Source: Metridium senile
Taxonomy: Eukaryota > Cnidaria > Anthozoa > Actiniaria > Metridiidae
Length of the DNA: 64,000 nucleotides
Reading direction: 5' to 3'
Assembly: GCA_949775045.1 (NCBI GenBank)
Contig: OX459105.1
Location: 7,185,240 to 7,249,239, forward strand
The notes beneath the pieces are model-generated. The model did no database searches. It saw nothing but the letters and a program-made list of their open reading frames with translations, and was not told where the DNA came from. Shown here one piece after another: positions 33,356 to 45,897 of this stretch. Each line of letters opens with the position of its first letter. The stretch's first letter is position 1. A program made the translations under genes and the position numbers.

Positions 33356-36300
33356 TTAGAGTACAAATGGTAGGATGGCCTTGCGTTGTCTTGGGTAATC
33401 TTTAAATTCTTTCTTGTAGTTGCGATGTTTGCCTTCAGCCCACACAGCCATTTGATAGAACCCGGCAAATGTAAACAAGGCAGCTGTAATAAAATAATTT
33501 ATTAATCAAATATTACTGATTAGTACTAAATAGTACTAATTAAAAATAGAAAACAATAGCATTAGTAGATTATTTTGATATCAAAATTACTAATTCTACA
33601 ACTTACTTCCTAATGTTTGTGTCATAAATGTAAAGCACACCCATGCTCCAACCTGTGATGAAAAATGTCCTTTAGAAAAATGATATTGCCATGACCTTGG
33701 TAATGAATGATGATGCACCATGTTATATGGTAATGGACCTCAATGCAAATCCCTATCTTTGTATGAAAACTCTAACAAAACGATTCCAGATTCGAGTCCT
33801 GGCTTCTAGGGCATGAAGTTATATGGGAGTTAAGTTTGTTTGATGTGTTGTATCTCCCTTGCTATAAGTCTTTTACAGTTTTTCAGTTTTCCTCCATCAG
33901 CAAAAATCAACATGTGAGTTGGGTGTTGTGGAAGAGAAATGTGGAAAGTAGTGGAATATAGCGTGAGTAGACCCAGACAGTACGAATGAGTGATGGCTGT
34001 AAAACATATGCATTTTTGTCTTACCTCGTACATGTAGTTTGGACAAGAGACAAACTTGAATGCTTGTGCCATAGGGTTGTTGTTAGCATAAGGTATTCTA
34101 CGTTCTGTTGATCCTATGTTAGTAAAAGTCAAGATTAGCTCAGCTGAAAGACTGTTCGTTAATGTGATGTAATTATTATGTAGTTCTTAAAATATTTTTA
34201 TTTTCTTAATTTTTTATTAATTTAATGAGATAACATTGTACGCCTCGTGACACTCTTACGCTTGTTAATCGTTCTTTATATTTTCTCTCATGTGTCTTTA
34301 CCATGGGTAAATAAAGTTATCTTATCTTATCTCATCTTAACGGCATGGGCGCGAGACTTTCTGTTGTCTAAATGATAAATTGGGGGGGGGGGGGGGGGGG
34401 GAATATTGAGCACAGCTTTTACATTGAAAAAAAAATAGTGTACATACACAAAAAAAAATGTGAAGAATATCATACAAAGCTGAAAAATATCCTGGGGGGG
34501 GGGAGGGTACTCCCTTTGTTCAAGTGGTAGGGGTGATTGGCGGAGGTTTTAAAAACGACCCCTAAAAGGTACGCACAGATAAAAATAACTGATAAAGCCT
34601 TATCGATTTCTACCCTAATAAAGCAACAAAAAACCTTGAAAATATATTACAGCTACGAAATCATATTACATAACTGATTTTTGAGCCAGAACCCTAAAAG
34701 GACCGGAAAATAGGAAATATTTCTACCCTAAAAGGTACGCCGATCACCCCTACCACTTGGACAAAGGGAGTACCCCTCCAGGGAGCAGGCTCCTGGTCTA
34801 GGCCAGTTTAAATGTTAGAAAGTTGCATATATTAGCAAACATGAATATTGTCACAGTTGAAGGTGGATTATTTTTTCACAATATTGTCAATTTTTACTAA
34901 AACGTTGATAAATTATCAGACTTTCAAAAACTCATTAATAATTCATGAGAAATTTACAAAAGAAATCGTAACCGTGACAAATGTTTTAACTCAGAAGATA
35001 AAAATTCACCATAATTTACATAAATTTTAACATGAATTTTCTCTAATAAACTTTCATAAATCGTTGATTTTTTTTACAAATACACAAAATTTAGGTTGGA
35101 GTTTTTGAAGCCGTTCAATAAACTCGCAGATCGTGTTTTATCAGGTCTAAAACCACTTGACTTCGCCTCGTGGTTTTAAATCCTGATAAAACACTCTTGC
35201 TTGTTTATTAAACTATACTTATATAGAGTATTCCTACTCAAAACTCGTAAAAGATCTTTAAGCACAAACCAATCGACTTAGCAACGTTTGGCCTACCCTA
35301 GAAACTAGAGGGTTTCTTGATCTAGTATTTGTATTTATCATTAATTTTGTACTACTGTTTGTTATTCCATAGTAATGTTAATAATTGGTTTTAAGACTTT
35401 GAAGAGCTTTGATTGGACATAACTTGACAAGATTAGGTTCCAAATATAGCTATAATTGAGTGTTAATCAAATCAACATAGAAGTGAGTTTCTTAGCTCTT
35501 TGGGCCAGAGGTTGAATTCTAGTTGAATCAAAAACAGTCAAATTTACAAACCCTAAATCAAGTAGAAAATACCTCTGGTACCCAGGGTATGTTTGGCCTA
35601 GATACCTTGACAAACTGTTTGACATTTCAAACGCTCGAGTTAATGAAGTACGTCTGGAATTAATCAACAATTTGGCGCAGGCTCACACAAGTGCAAATAG
35701 CAGTAAAGTAAATGCCACTCAAAGTGACATATCCCAGAGAGTGTTATAAAACCCTCCTTGCTCTGCACAATTCTTCATATCATACTCCGTCTTATGCAAT
35801 CAATAATTGCTAATTATATGTTAACAACCAACCTGATGGCCTAAGATCCCGTAGAGCACAGTGAATCACAAAGTTACCATATTCATTGATCTGATAGAAT
35901 AAAAGGAAGATAACATCACTACATATATAGAGGATATTGCACGGTGGCGCGAAGATATGAATTTTATTTTCAAGTGGTGAAAAAAATAATTTATGAGCGA
36001 GCGCAGTGAGCAACAAGTAAAATGTTGTTTTTAACACGAGAAAATAAAATTCATATCTTCAAGCCAACGTGTAATGGTCTTTTTTTTAAGAATAACAAAA
36101 AACTTTTATTATCTATGGTAAAAAATAATTTATATAAGCTTTCATAAATTCCTCAGATAGACTAGTTGGGCTGCCAGTGGTCGAGTTTAGCTCAAGTTTA
36201 TCAATAAGTGTAGCTATTAATTGCCATCCAACGTCGTAATTACTCAATCTTTAAATTACTGCCACCTCTCTCCACTTCTCAGTATTGCAGTTGTATTTAG

Positions 36301-39300
36301 AGAGATTGTCATGTGAGCCACCTGTTTGTGCAAGTAACCTACTTACATTTGTCATATTTTATGAGGGTGATGATAATTAGAGCTATCTAGAGTTGTTCTC
36401 ATTAACCCGTGAAACAAAGTGTATTAGTTAATGTGTGATAACAACAAAAGAACGCAATAGAATTAAGGTGCATTAAAGAGTAATACACTAAAGTATGTTC
36501 CATTAAAGAGTAATACACTAAAGTATGTTTTATTAAAGAGTAATACACTAAAGTATGTTTCATTAAAGAGTAATACACTAAAGTGTGTTTCATTAAAGAG
36601 TAATACACTAAAGTGTGTTTCATTAAAGAGTAATACACTAAAGTGTGTTTCATTAAAGAGTAATACACTAAAGTGTGTTTCATTAAAGAGTAATACACTA
36701 AAGTGTGTTTCATTAAAGAGTAATACACTAAAGTATGTTTCATTAAAGAGTAATACACTAAAGTATGTTTCATTAAAGAGTAATACACTAAAGTGTGTTT
36801 CATTAAAGAGTAATACACTAAAGTATGTTTCATTAAAGAGTAATACACTAAAGTATGTTTCACAGGTTAATGAAAGCAGCTGTAACATACAGTACTTAAT
36901 TGGGTTAGTCAAAGTCCTCTAGAGTGTCCATCTTGAAATGAATGATTCTAAAGGTCATTGAACGATTTGATGATATAAGTGGACCCAAAGGATTCTGGAG
37001 TGACTGCATAATATACTTTGAGTTAGTCAAGGAAGCACTGGCCGCACAAACATCCCATTCTCTCCTAGTGGTGTAGGTGCTGTTACATCCCTTCCTTAAG
37101 CAATTTTCAATTTGTGTACGAGTCATAACTTACAATAAATCCAGCTAGTCCAGCATATATCTGGGCATCCCCATACACTGTTGAAATTACAAATAAGACA
37201 ATAGAAAATACAAGTATTGAAAAACATGTACATTACTAAAATGACATCAGTAGAATAATCATTGCACAATGAATATAACCTTTACAATTTTATTTACAAT
37301 ATGAGCAGCCAATCTGTATGGTGCGATATACAATGCAGGGTTCGTACGGGTTTTGGAAAGTTTTGGAAATTGGTAATGCATTTTTCCAGGACCTGAAAAG
37401 TTTTGGAAAATTCCTTTTTCACCTGCTGGGCTATGGAAAAGTTATGAATTTTTTGTCAGTTGCCCAGCTCCTACCCTGCAAAGAACTGTTTTTGTTGTGA
37501 TTAAAAAACGGCTGATGATTTTTTTGCCTGCCGCAATCAATGCCCATTGGCACTTTTCGCTTGTGTGGTTTTGGAATTTTGAGTAATAGGCTTTGAAAAA
37601 GTTTTGGAAAAGTTTTGGAAATTTTCTCTGAGGATTCTGTACGTACGAACCCTGACAATGGCAAGTGGATGAAGTGATGTTGGTTCTTTTAAACTTTACT
37701 AAAATTGTCAAGATAAAAGGCGGAGAAAATTCAAGTTGAAACTTATGCATATCAGGACAAAGTCTGTATGAGATTTACAGAACTTATCATGGACTTGATT
37801 TCATTTGTCAAATTCTAAGGAATTATTAATGAGTTTTATAAATATATTTATCAATACCGGTAAAGTTAATATATATTTAACCGTGGGGTTCAATTCCCGC
37901 CAAGGGCATATGATATTTTTCTCATGTATCTGTAGTTCACATATACACTGAATGCATTTCAATTCATTGTTTAAAACAACTGTAAGTACACGTCAAGGTC
38001 AAGTCAAACTAGCAATGATTTGTGTTCTTACTTGGTGGAGTGTAGAGAGGATGGTTGATAAAGTACCCAACCAAAATGCTAAAACCCCTAGAAAAATAAA
38101 TAGACAATAAATACAGAAATCATACATATAAGGCATGTATTCACTACTCACATGTATTCAGAAAGCAATTTCAAGGCACTTTAGAAGCACATTCTAAAGG
38201 TTCAGTTCAAGATGGCAGATAAATAGACTCTTACAGTGCGACTACTGAAACCAGGGCCACCAAAACATGATTATCCAATCACGATCGAGAATATGAACAA
38301 TAGAATCTCTACAAATGTTTGAATTTTTTGCTTAAAATGCTAATAATTTTCATTATTTGTGAACGCAATAGAGCAAGATTGAATAAGAAACATCTTAGCC
38401 TGTGAGAACCCTCTACAAGTTTTTCGTTTGATCTCAAAAACTATTTATTTTGACAATTTGTTTGGGTGGCCCCGGTTTCAGTAGTCGCACTGTAATCATT
38501 ATAAAATAATACAGTTGACTATCTCTTGATGACCACTCTCGTAAGCGACCATCTCCCGTAAGCAACCACTATTGCAATTTCCCATTTTTGTTGAAATCCC
38601 ATATAAACTCTGCAATAAATCTCTCTCGTGAGCGACCGCGGCCACTTTAGAATTCAAGTTTTGGACTTTTTCATTGTTTTCTCTCTCTCATAAGAGACCA
38701 TCCAGAGTCATTATAGACTGCTACCTTTTGGGGAACAATATCTAAAACATCTTTAGAGTTACCGTGGTGAAAAAAATATGCCAAAGAGAGAGTTAAGATA
38801 CAGTAGTTTTGGGCATGTTACAAATTACTCATGGTTTGGGCTTCATTTGATAGAGTTCTCATGGTTTGGGCTTCCTGTGTTAAGGTTCTCGTAAGCAACC
38901 ATCTCCTGTTAGCAACCACTTTATTCTGGTCCGAGGCTGGTCACTTACGAAAGAGTCAACTGTATTATTAAATAATAGAATATATGCTCACCAGTAATAA
39001 CTGCAGTTCTATGGAAAACAAATACATATATAAAGTCAGTGAAGTTGTTTGAAAAATAATTGATTGTTCTCTACTTAGTAGAAAATTATAAAAAATAGTA
39101 ACAATGATGCTGTGTTAATATATTGACAGTATATAAATGATGCTATTACAGCATAACGCGCCTTACCGTGGCCACCCAATTAAAGTTTTGAACAAGCTTA
39201 GCATTCAAAAGTTTCTCTTTTCAAATTATTTGCTACACATTTTCAAATTTAAACATCCTGGGAGGTTTTTCAGACACTTTGGTCTTGTTTTTCTCTTTGA

Positions 39301-42300
39301 ACATTTCAAAGTGTTTACCGTTTGACACTCAGCGTGTCTTTTATATTAAGGTCAAATTCTCGCTTTCTGATTGGTTAACTTGTACAACCTTTTAATTAGG
39401 TGGCCACGGTAAGGTGTTTTGCGCGGTAAAAAATATATGTATAATATATATATATATATTAAGTACATGTGTACTTAACAAAGTTTTGAAGGTAACTTAG
39501 CATGGTTTGTCATACCACAATACCACATATGACATACCACAATAATTCAACAGATTTCTGTTGTTGTTTTTTTACCACAAATTCTAAACCTTCTTCCTGC
39601 CCACACACAATCTACACTTAATCATTATTTTGTTGAACCAGGTGATTCCTTCCTATTTATCACAGGTCTGGACCAATCAGCATGCAAGACAATTAATTTA
39701 CAGTTGTGATAAAAATGCAACAATCCTTTATTGTTCAAAATGTCTGATGCCTGGCTCTGTTGATAACCTGTACTTACTGGAAGAAATGAAACAATTGACA
39801 ACACTTTGACCAAAGCCTTCATCAAGTATAATGGCTATTGCAGATACACAATGCAACACTGACATTTACAAGGCTTAGCATTCTATTACAGTCAATATGC
39901 TGTATGTTCTTTCACAGGGTTCATGCTGAGTCAGTAAACAAAATCTAAGGAGTTTTCAAGGAGCAAAAATTAATTTGTAAGCACTTTTTGCGACAGCTTT
40001 GATATACGAAAATTTACGAATTTACGAAATGATGTTCAATACCAGAATTTTTAGTTAACTTTAATTTGCAATACTAGAATTTTTCCCTACTTTAGCTAGA
40101 ATTAAGGAGTTTTTAAGGAGTTTTTGCTGATTTTCTAAATTCAAGGGCTTTTCAAGTGCCCTTAAAAACGTAAATCAAATCTAAGGAGTTTTCAAGGAGT
40201 TTAAGGTGAGTAGCATGAACCATGCTTTCAAAGGCAAACTTTTGATAATTATATACTTGATCACATACAAAGGAATCAAAACAAGGCTCCAAGGAATAAA
40301 ACAATACATTATAACAAATGACTAAAGATTATTCCCAGGAGTGTCATTTTGATTTCTTTGTATGTGTTAAATAAATCATTATTTACGCCTATTTCAAAAA
40401 TCGTTGTTGCGGCCAAAGCTACAGAAATGAAAATCTATTTTTTTGTATGTTAGAAAAATTAACTTTTTGAAATAATTTGATATAACGTAGATTTTATTAG
40501 GTTCTTTCAACTAAGCATAACGAAAGTACAGAGTCCCGCGCAAAATTTGACGGTTTTGCCCTGTGTACACTCTGAAGCCTGCAAAGGATGTCAGTAATAT
40601 GAGCTGAATGTGTGATTTATTACGCGCTTTTGAAATAAATATTTGTTTATCATCTATCACTGCAAAACTTGTTATGTTCATATACCACAAACACTTAAGG
40701 TGACTGGGTACTTTTGGAAATAATGTTAAACTTTTCTTTAAACTACAATTTTTTAATGTGAAATTTAATGCTGATTCCAAAAATGAATAGAGACATGGGT
40801 GTCCCGAGCTTAATTTCGAGATAATCAGCCTCAAACGTTTTTTTCATACTATATCAAGCACAAATGCTGGGTGATGAATCATTCTAAAATACAACATGGG
40901 CGGTTTTGAATAAAAGACAAAAAAATACCTTGATCTGTCATATTTTGTCCTTTCAGTGTTTTCAAATTTGCATGAAGTTGGACAAAAAATCCTATGAAAA
41001 TCTATTTTTTTGTATGTTAGAAAAATTAACTTTTTGAAATAATTTGATATAACGTAGATTTTATTAGGTTCTTTCAACTAAGCATAACGAAAGTACAGAG
41101 TCCCGCGCAAAATTTGACGGTTTTGCCCTGTTGAAAACATGTATGGTTCCTAAATGAAATTTTGTATTTTATTCAGCGGTTTTCGTGCGAGCGCACATCG
41201 TGGGCTCGAATCGAACGTTCAAAGGCGTTCAAAAGTAGCCAGTCACCTTAAAACCAAAATATGATATGAATACATCAATAACAAGAGAGGAAATACCAAC
41301 ATCCTTTGCAGGCTTCAGAGTGTGGACTGTAGCTTTAATTGCGACTACAATTTTTGAAATAAGTGACTATATTATTCCAGTAAGTGCCCAGGTTGAACAT
41401 CTTACCAAAACCATGTAAAATCCTGCAAGATCCTGGCAAGATCCAGGTATGATCTTATATGATATTGGCATGTAACCCTCAATCTGAAAGAACTTGATCT
41501 TACAAGATCTTAACAAGATGCTCAACCTGGGTCATATATTTAATTGAGTGAATGCTCAACTAGCATTTGATGTGTGTGATGGATTACCTTGAAGAGATTG
41601 GATAATGGCATAGTCCCCTTGGAGAAACGATGGACAAACAATGTCTCTAGAAGTCTTTTACCATAGTGGACTGCCCAACATACTGCTGCAATACTAAAAT
41701 ACAAACAAACAAATTACAACCAGTGCAATAATATCTAGAATGAGATAAAAAAATCACTACACTCCTCACTTGTATTTTATTTGCATACATACAGGCTCAT
41801 ACAGGCCCTATAGGCTCATGTACATACTAGAAAATACAAGTGACTTGTGGGATAATTCACAGTATGCCACTTGAAGCCATTATTAGTATAGCTAGTAACA
41901 GGGGCGGATCCAAACATTTGTCAGGGGGTGTCCAAATTGCAAATGAAGGGCTCTCGTGGTATTATAAGGGGGTGTCCGGTCCATAAATGTCTCAAATAAA
42001 ATAGGGGTAATTGCAGCGCTAGGGGATGTCCGGTGCCTCTAGGAACACCCCATAGATCGGCCCCTGAACTAGTATGTATCACATACTGGGCCTTATTCAA
42101 AAACTGCTACCGGTAAGAGTGACCGGTAATCATTTCATAATATCAAAACAGGTAGAGCTTCAATTGGACCATTAAAATTTCGAGCCCACGGGAGCGAATT
42201 TTTGATCACGTGACGGGTTAAAAGTTATCACATGACGTACACGAGGGTAGCTTCCCGCGCTGTTTTTTGTGTTGGTTGTTATGTTAGTATCTTGAAATAC

Positions 42301-45300
42301 GATTACCACCATTCTCTAAAATACAATCAATGATTTGCCCTCTAATTTCATGGCAAACTGGTTTCCCTTTTTCATAATAGCGTCCTTTCGAGTGTTTGCT
42401 GACTGCTCACGTGATAGTTTTTAACCCATCACATGATCAAAAATTTGCTTTCTCGGGATCGAAATTTCAGCGATCCAATTGAAACTCTACCTGTTTTGAT
42501 AGTAATTACTTACTGTACTACTTTAGCAATAGGTTTAGTATTAGCTCCATGTCCATATACTAATGCAGGACGCGTGTATAGTAAAAGATACAAGACTAGT
42601 GGACCAGCATACTCTGCAAGGAACACCTTAAAAATAATCCATACAGTGATAATTTAGCTGAGTGTGATTACTATGTAACATCTCTAGTATCAATACTCAC
42701 TGTTTTCCAGCCAATCTGAGGACCTGGAATGTGAAATGACAAACATGTAAGATTAATGTACTGAGCTTGTACACTTGAACATTAGCTCCCTTCCCTAAGC
42801 TAATTAAGGTATCATAGTGTAGTGTTGGGTACCCTGCGTACCAAGCCTCGTTACCATGTATGTATTCTTGTAGTGTGTATTCAAGATGGCGGATTAAACA
42901 AGTTTGTTGTTGTTGCAATCCAGTGTATTTCTTATCTAGTTTACAACACAAGTAAAGTTAACATAGTATCAATTTCTACTTGAGCCATATAATTTCCAAT
43001 CACTCAACTATTAATTACTCTATTCAAATATGGTATAGTTGGCCTCAAATGTTTTGTTTTCATTTTGATGAATTTTTGCTCTCTCATATGGAATGCCCAT
43101 AACATTAATTATCATGGTGTTTGCTATCTTTTTTTTAATTCTTGATAAATATATCAACATTTGTTGTTGCAAAACATGTGAGCTATTGTCCCTCATTTTT
43201 ACATCCATATGCTGAGAGCAAACTGTAAATAATGATGAGTTATTGAGTAAAATGCCTGCATTCCAAGGTATTTATGAAGATAATGAATACATCAAATGAT
43301 ACTATAGATTAATAATCTGAAGAAATATAAAGGTTTATTGTAATAAACAGAACAAGCATAATACTCTTGTAAATCATGATCATGATCAATTTCTTAGCTT
43401 TTTAGAATACTTCTATGTATACTTGCTCAAGGTTTTCAATGAGACACGATTGAACTGCGTGACATGATAGAATCATAATATGCAGTTGCTGATAGGTTCC
43501 GTCAACTACGCATCACCTATTTCAAGCAACAAAAAATATAGTTTTTCCAAAATATCTACTACAGAAAAATACTTTTCAAAAATATTATTTCAGAAACCTA
43601 TAACCTATAGCCTTTATTAATTAAAATTCACGAGCATTAGAAAATGATTCATGACATTTTCATGTTTTAATGATATAATCATGATGTGATGTGTGACCAA
43701 ACAAATAATTTTTTAATGTGAAATTTGATCATACCAATCAAATTCATATTTTTAAAAAGACTTACCTAGGTCTTTTAGGTAAATCTGTGGCTCATCTTCA
43801 GTAATCCCAGCAGCCTTTAAAGAGTCATCATCATTCAGTGACTTTCCTCCTGAAACATGGACCAAGAGAAAATTAATATAATTGATTATATTGCTTGCTG
43901 TCATGCCAAGATTCTTTCAGTCTCTCTATGGGTCATTCCACATGAGACATTGAAATTTAATAAAAATTGAAAAACTGCATTGAATTTTTCAGTGAAATTT
44001 ACATTAATTTTTAAAAAGGCAAGACATTGGATTATCAAAAATCATAAAGGGTTTTGACATATATGCCACACCCACTCTGTTGCAGGTCTTTCAATCTGCA
44101 CTTGTTTGGTTTATGTTTTTGGAGCATTTTAAGTGTTGACATACAATGACCAGACAAACTTGCCTACAAAGAAAACTATGTATACTTCAAATGTATTGAG
44201 AACATCTTTCTTTGTTAAGCACAACAAAGCCTATTTTTGTGTAAAGCTGTATGCATCATTTAGCTCATAGTCTGTTGTATATAATATTAATAGTCTCTTA
44301 CTTGTTTCAAGTCTCAGTGACTGTCTGCTTGGATAAAACTTAGGCTCTAAAAAAGATATTTTAGACATGTTAGTATCAATAATGTATATGTTTATCAAAT
44401 ATTTAAATCTGAAGTGGTTGGATCATTATAAGAATAATATTATTATATAGGAGTTTTATTACTTGCAAATGCACTAAATGTAAATTTCATACAGAACAAC
44501 ATCTGGGATATTAAGAGTGACATTGTTTCCATAATAAATAATGACATCATTTAAAGTTGACTGATGCATTCTGACTGGTTCTGGAGAGGGGCGTGGCAAG
44601 GAGCGTGAGGAAAGGGAAGCAGGTATGAAATATCTGACATGATGGATTTATTTGTGAGAATTAAGTAATGAATGTACTTACTGAAGCCATGGATTTGTTT
44701 CTTAAGTTCTCCAATAGTAGTGTCTGGAGTAACCTATGTGTTAAAAACAGATCTAGTTTATTTCACAAGACAAGTTGATACAGTACTAGTGCTTGAATTA
44801 AAGCTGTCAATAATAATCTTTGTACTAAAATAATACTAAATCATACTAAATCCTTTGTTTGCTATTGCTGAATTAGATTAAGTTCATCGATTAAGTTCCC
44901 CGGGTAAGTGCCCGGCGCACTCAATCAATGAAATCAATAAACGGAAATGCAATCGATCAATCGAGTACACCAGAATCTATGGCACCTACCTCGAGAGTTA
45001 CCAATTCCTTGAGACTTTTAGCATTTACAACTGTAAGCTATAAAATAAAATAATATCAAAATTATTAATTATTTTTACAGGTGTAAACATATTTGCAGGA
45101 AATGTCAAATTGCAACATTTAATAATCTTACAGTCAAACCAGCTGATGTTTTCTTATTTATGTTAGAAGATCAGACTTATTTCTAGAAAACATTTAAATT
45201 GACATTTGATTTGAAATTTGCATAATGCACCTATCAATGCCTTGCCCCAACAGGGGGAGTGCGGGCAAAGTCGGCTATTGAACATAAACTTTGCCCGTAT

Positions 45301-45897
45301 CTAGGGCTGCTCGCTGCTTTTTAACAAAATTCATCACAAAGTTCTGCGTCCACAACAGTAAATATATGAGTAAGTATATGAATTTGACGTCCCCAGGATA
45401 CGGGCTATTGACAAAAAGATATGAAAAATGCCAATATCCCCTGGGTATGCCCGCACTCCCCAAGACATTGATAGCTGGTGCATAAAATGAATCGAAATTT
45501 GCACATTTAAAATTGTAGATTTCAAACATCAAGCGATAATATGGTCCAGAAATCACGATTTGTGGTACACAACTGATAATGCTAATGTACTTAATTAATA
45601 AAAAGCTTTAGCAGTATTTATAACAATATTTTTGTAACTAAAAAACTAGGTTTAGCAAGTTTTTGTCGTTCACAAACTCCATTGAAAGTAGTGTTTTGAT
45701 TTGGGGCCGTTTTTGAAACAAGATTCTATTAATTTATACAAATTTCAAAACAAATTAGAAATTTATACACACGAGCTGGTTTGGCTGATCGTTCAAATAA
45801 TGTTCTTCTGTAGAATTTCTTTTTTCAATTCCTTAATTTAACTGAAATTTTATTCAATCCGTAATCGTCGATAAACTGAAAAGAATCCTACCTTCAT
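33356..45897 (-). CDS. TECR: TECR, very-long-chain enoyl-CoA reductase, complete, 15 coding exons
   Basis: Minus-strand exons: 45897-45892 (ATGAAG), 45037-44990, 44733-44682, 44346-44302, 43849-43766, 42723-42701, 42626-42514, 41693-41588, 39008-38992, 38087-38032, 37177-37134, 35890-35833, 34113-34025, 33652-33607, 33483-33356 (TAA). The sum is 915 nt, 304 residues (human 308), and all phases agree. The N-terminal ubiquitin-like part contains [20 protein letters not shown]. The C-terminal steroid-5-alpha-reductase-type membrane domain contains [70 protein letters not shown] and [15 protein letters not shown]. The enzyme reduces trans-2-enoyl-CoA with NADPH in the ER, the last step of fatty-acid elongation. 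Exons 38992-39008 (17 nt) and 42701-42723 (23 nt) are micro-exons. Several introns are MITE-filled. Confidence 0.95.
34262..34345 (+). mobile_element. Possible LINE-like 3' tail
   Basis: GTAAATAAAGTTATCTTATC continues into ATCTTATCTCATCTTA repeats, as at the 3' end of many non-LTR retrotransposons. No coding part is recognisable. Confidence 0.35.
34493..34782. mobile_element. MITE family B, copy 3
   Basis: Ends GGTACTCCCTTTGTTCAAGT and ACTTGGACAAAGGGAGTACC with internal CCTAAAAGGTACGC blocks. A poly(G) run of about 20 lies just upstream at 34382. Confidence 0.85.
35131..35195. repeat. Short palindrome
   Basis: GTGTTTTATCAGG with TAAAACCAC is mirrored by GTGGTTTTA with CCTGATAAAACAC in a TECR intron. 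Confidence 0.65.
35935..36083. mobile_element. MITE-like palindrome
   Basis: GAAGATATGAATTTTATTTT is mirrored by AAAATAAAATTCATATCTTC around GAGCGAGCGCAGTGAGCAA. It starts 45 bp upstream of the TECR exon 35890-35833 on the transcript. Confidence 0.65.
36466..36863. repeat. 30-bp minisatellite, about 13 copies
   Basis: The unit CATTAAAGAGTAATACACTA plus AAGTGTGTTT is repeated with an A/G switch (AAGTATG or AAGTGTG) in a TECR intron. The repeat yields two long minus-strand ORFs of ten-residue repeats that are not genes. Confidence 0.95.
37336..37654. mobile_element. hAT-like MITE
   Basis: Ends CAGGGTTCGTACGG and GTACGTACGAACCCTG with repeated GTTTTGGAAA inside. ACAATG is present on both outer sides as a possible target duplication. 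Confidence 0.8.
38231..38495. mobile_element. MITE family C, copy 2
   Basis: Ends TTACAGTGCGACTACTG and CAGTAGTCGCACTGTAA; internal sequence as in 20167-20430. Confidence 0.85.
38511..38965. mobile_element. MITE with ACAGTTGACT ends
   Basis: The left end ACAGTTGACTATCTCTTGAT and the right end AAAGAGTCAACTGT are inverted. The inside has repeats of GTAAGCGACCATCTCC. A fragment also occurs at 24380-24450. Its right end is 27 bp from the 17-nt TECR micro-exon. Confidence 0.75.
39145..39429. mobile_element. MITE family E, copy 2
   Basis: Ends ATTACAGCATAACGCGCCTT and TGGCCACGGTAAGGTG; the inside is the reverse complement of 28306-28602. Confidence 0.85.
39915..40222. mobile_element. hAT-like MITE
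   Basis: CAGGGTTCATGCTGAGTCAG is mirrored by GTGAGTAGCATGAACCATG, with direct repeats of AATCTAAGGAGTTTTCAAGG inside. Confidence 0.65.
40427..41131. repeat. 135-bp direct repeats, 567 bp apart
   Basis: 40427-40564 and 40994-41131 appear identical (from ATGAAAATCTATTTTTTTGT to GACGGTTTTGCCCTGT). The second copy lies inside the TTAA-flanked MITE, the first outside it. Outer flanks (about 40383-40620 and 41283-41360) are also partly inverted, pointing to nesting. Confidence 0.8.
40695..41251. mobile_element. MITE with TTAA target site
   Basis: TTAAGGTGACTGGGTACTTT and AAAGTAGCCAGTCACCTTAA are inverted and both edges carry TTAA, as in piggyBac- or Kolobok-type elements. Confidence 0.75.
41387..41531. 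mobile_element. Short MITE
   Basis: CCCAGGTTGAACATCTTACC is mirrored by AACAAGATGCTCAACCTGGG, with repeated CAAGATCCTGG inside. Its right end is 56 bp from the TECR exon 41588-41693. Confidence 0.75.
41900..42070. mobile_element. MITE family F, copy 1
   Basis: GGGGCGGATCCAAACATTTG and ATAGATCGGCCCCTG with the block GGGGGTGTCCGGTCC. It is related to 51403-51530. Confidence 0.6.
42141..42501. mobile_element. MITE abutting a TECR splice donor
   Basis: TATCAAAACAGGTAGAGCTT and AACTCTACCTGTTTTGATA are inverted ends. The element ends 12 bp from the TECR exon edge at 42514. Confidence 0.8.
45130..45787. mobile_element. MITE family G, copy 1, split by a nested MITE
   Basis: ACAGTCAAACCAGCTGATG and GAGCTGGTTTGGCTG are inverted ends. 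The inside (GGTTTAGCAAGTTT, GAAAGTAGTGTTTTGATTTG) matches 58227-58664. Confidence 0.8.
45226..45484. mobile_element. MITE nested in family G copy 1
   Basis: GGGGAGTGCGGGCA and TGCCCGCACTCCCC are inverted, extended outward by TATCAATG / CATTGATA. It interrupts 45130-45787. Confidence 0.75.

Noticed and set aside
36402..36912. 150-codon ORFs of repeated ten-residue units, and possible CRISPR-like array
   Set aside because: A 30-bp head-to-tail minisatellite has no spacers, so it is neither a gene nor a CRISPR array. It lies inside a TECR intron.
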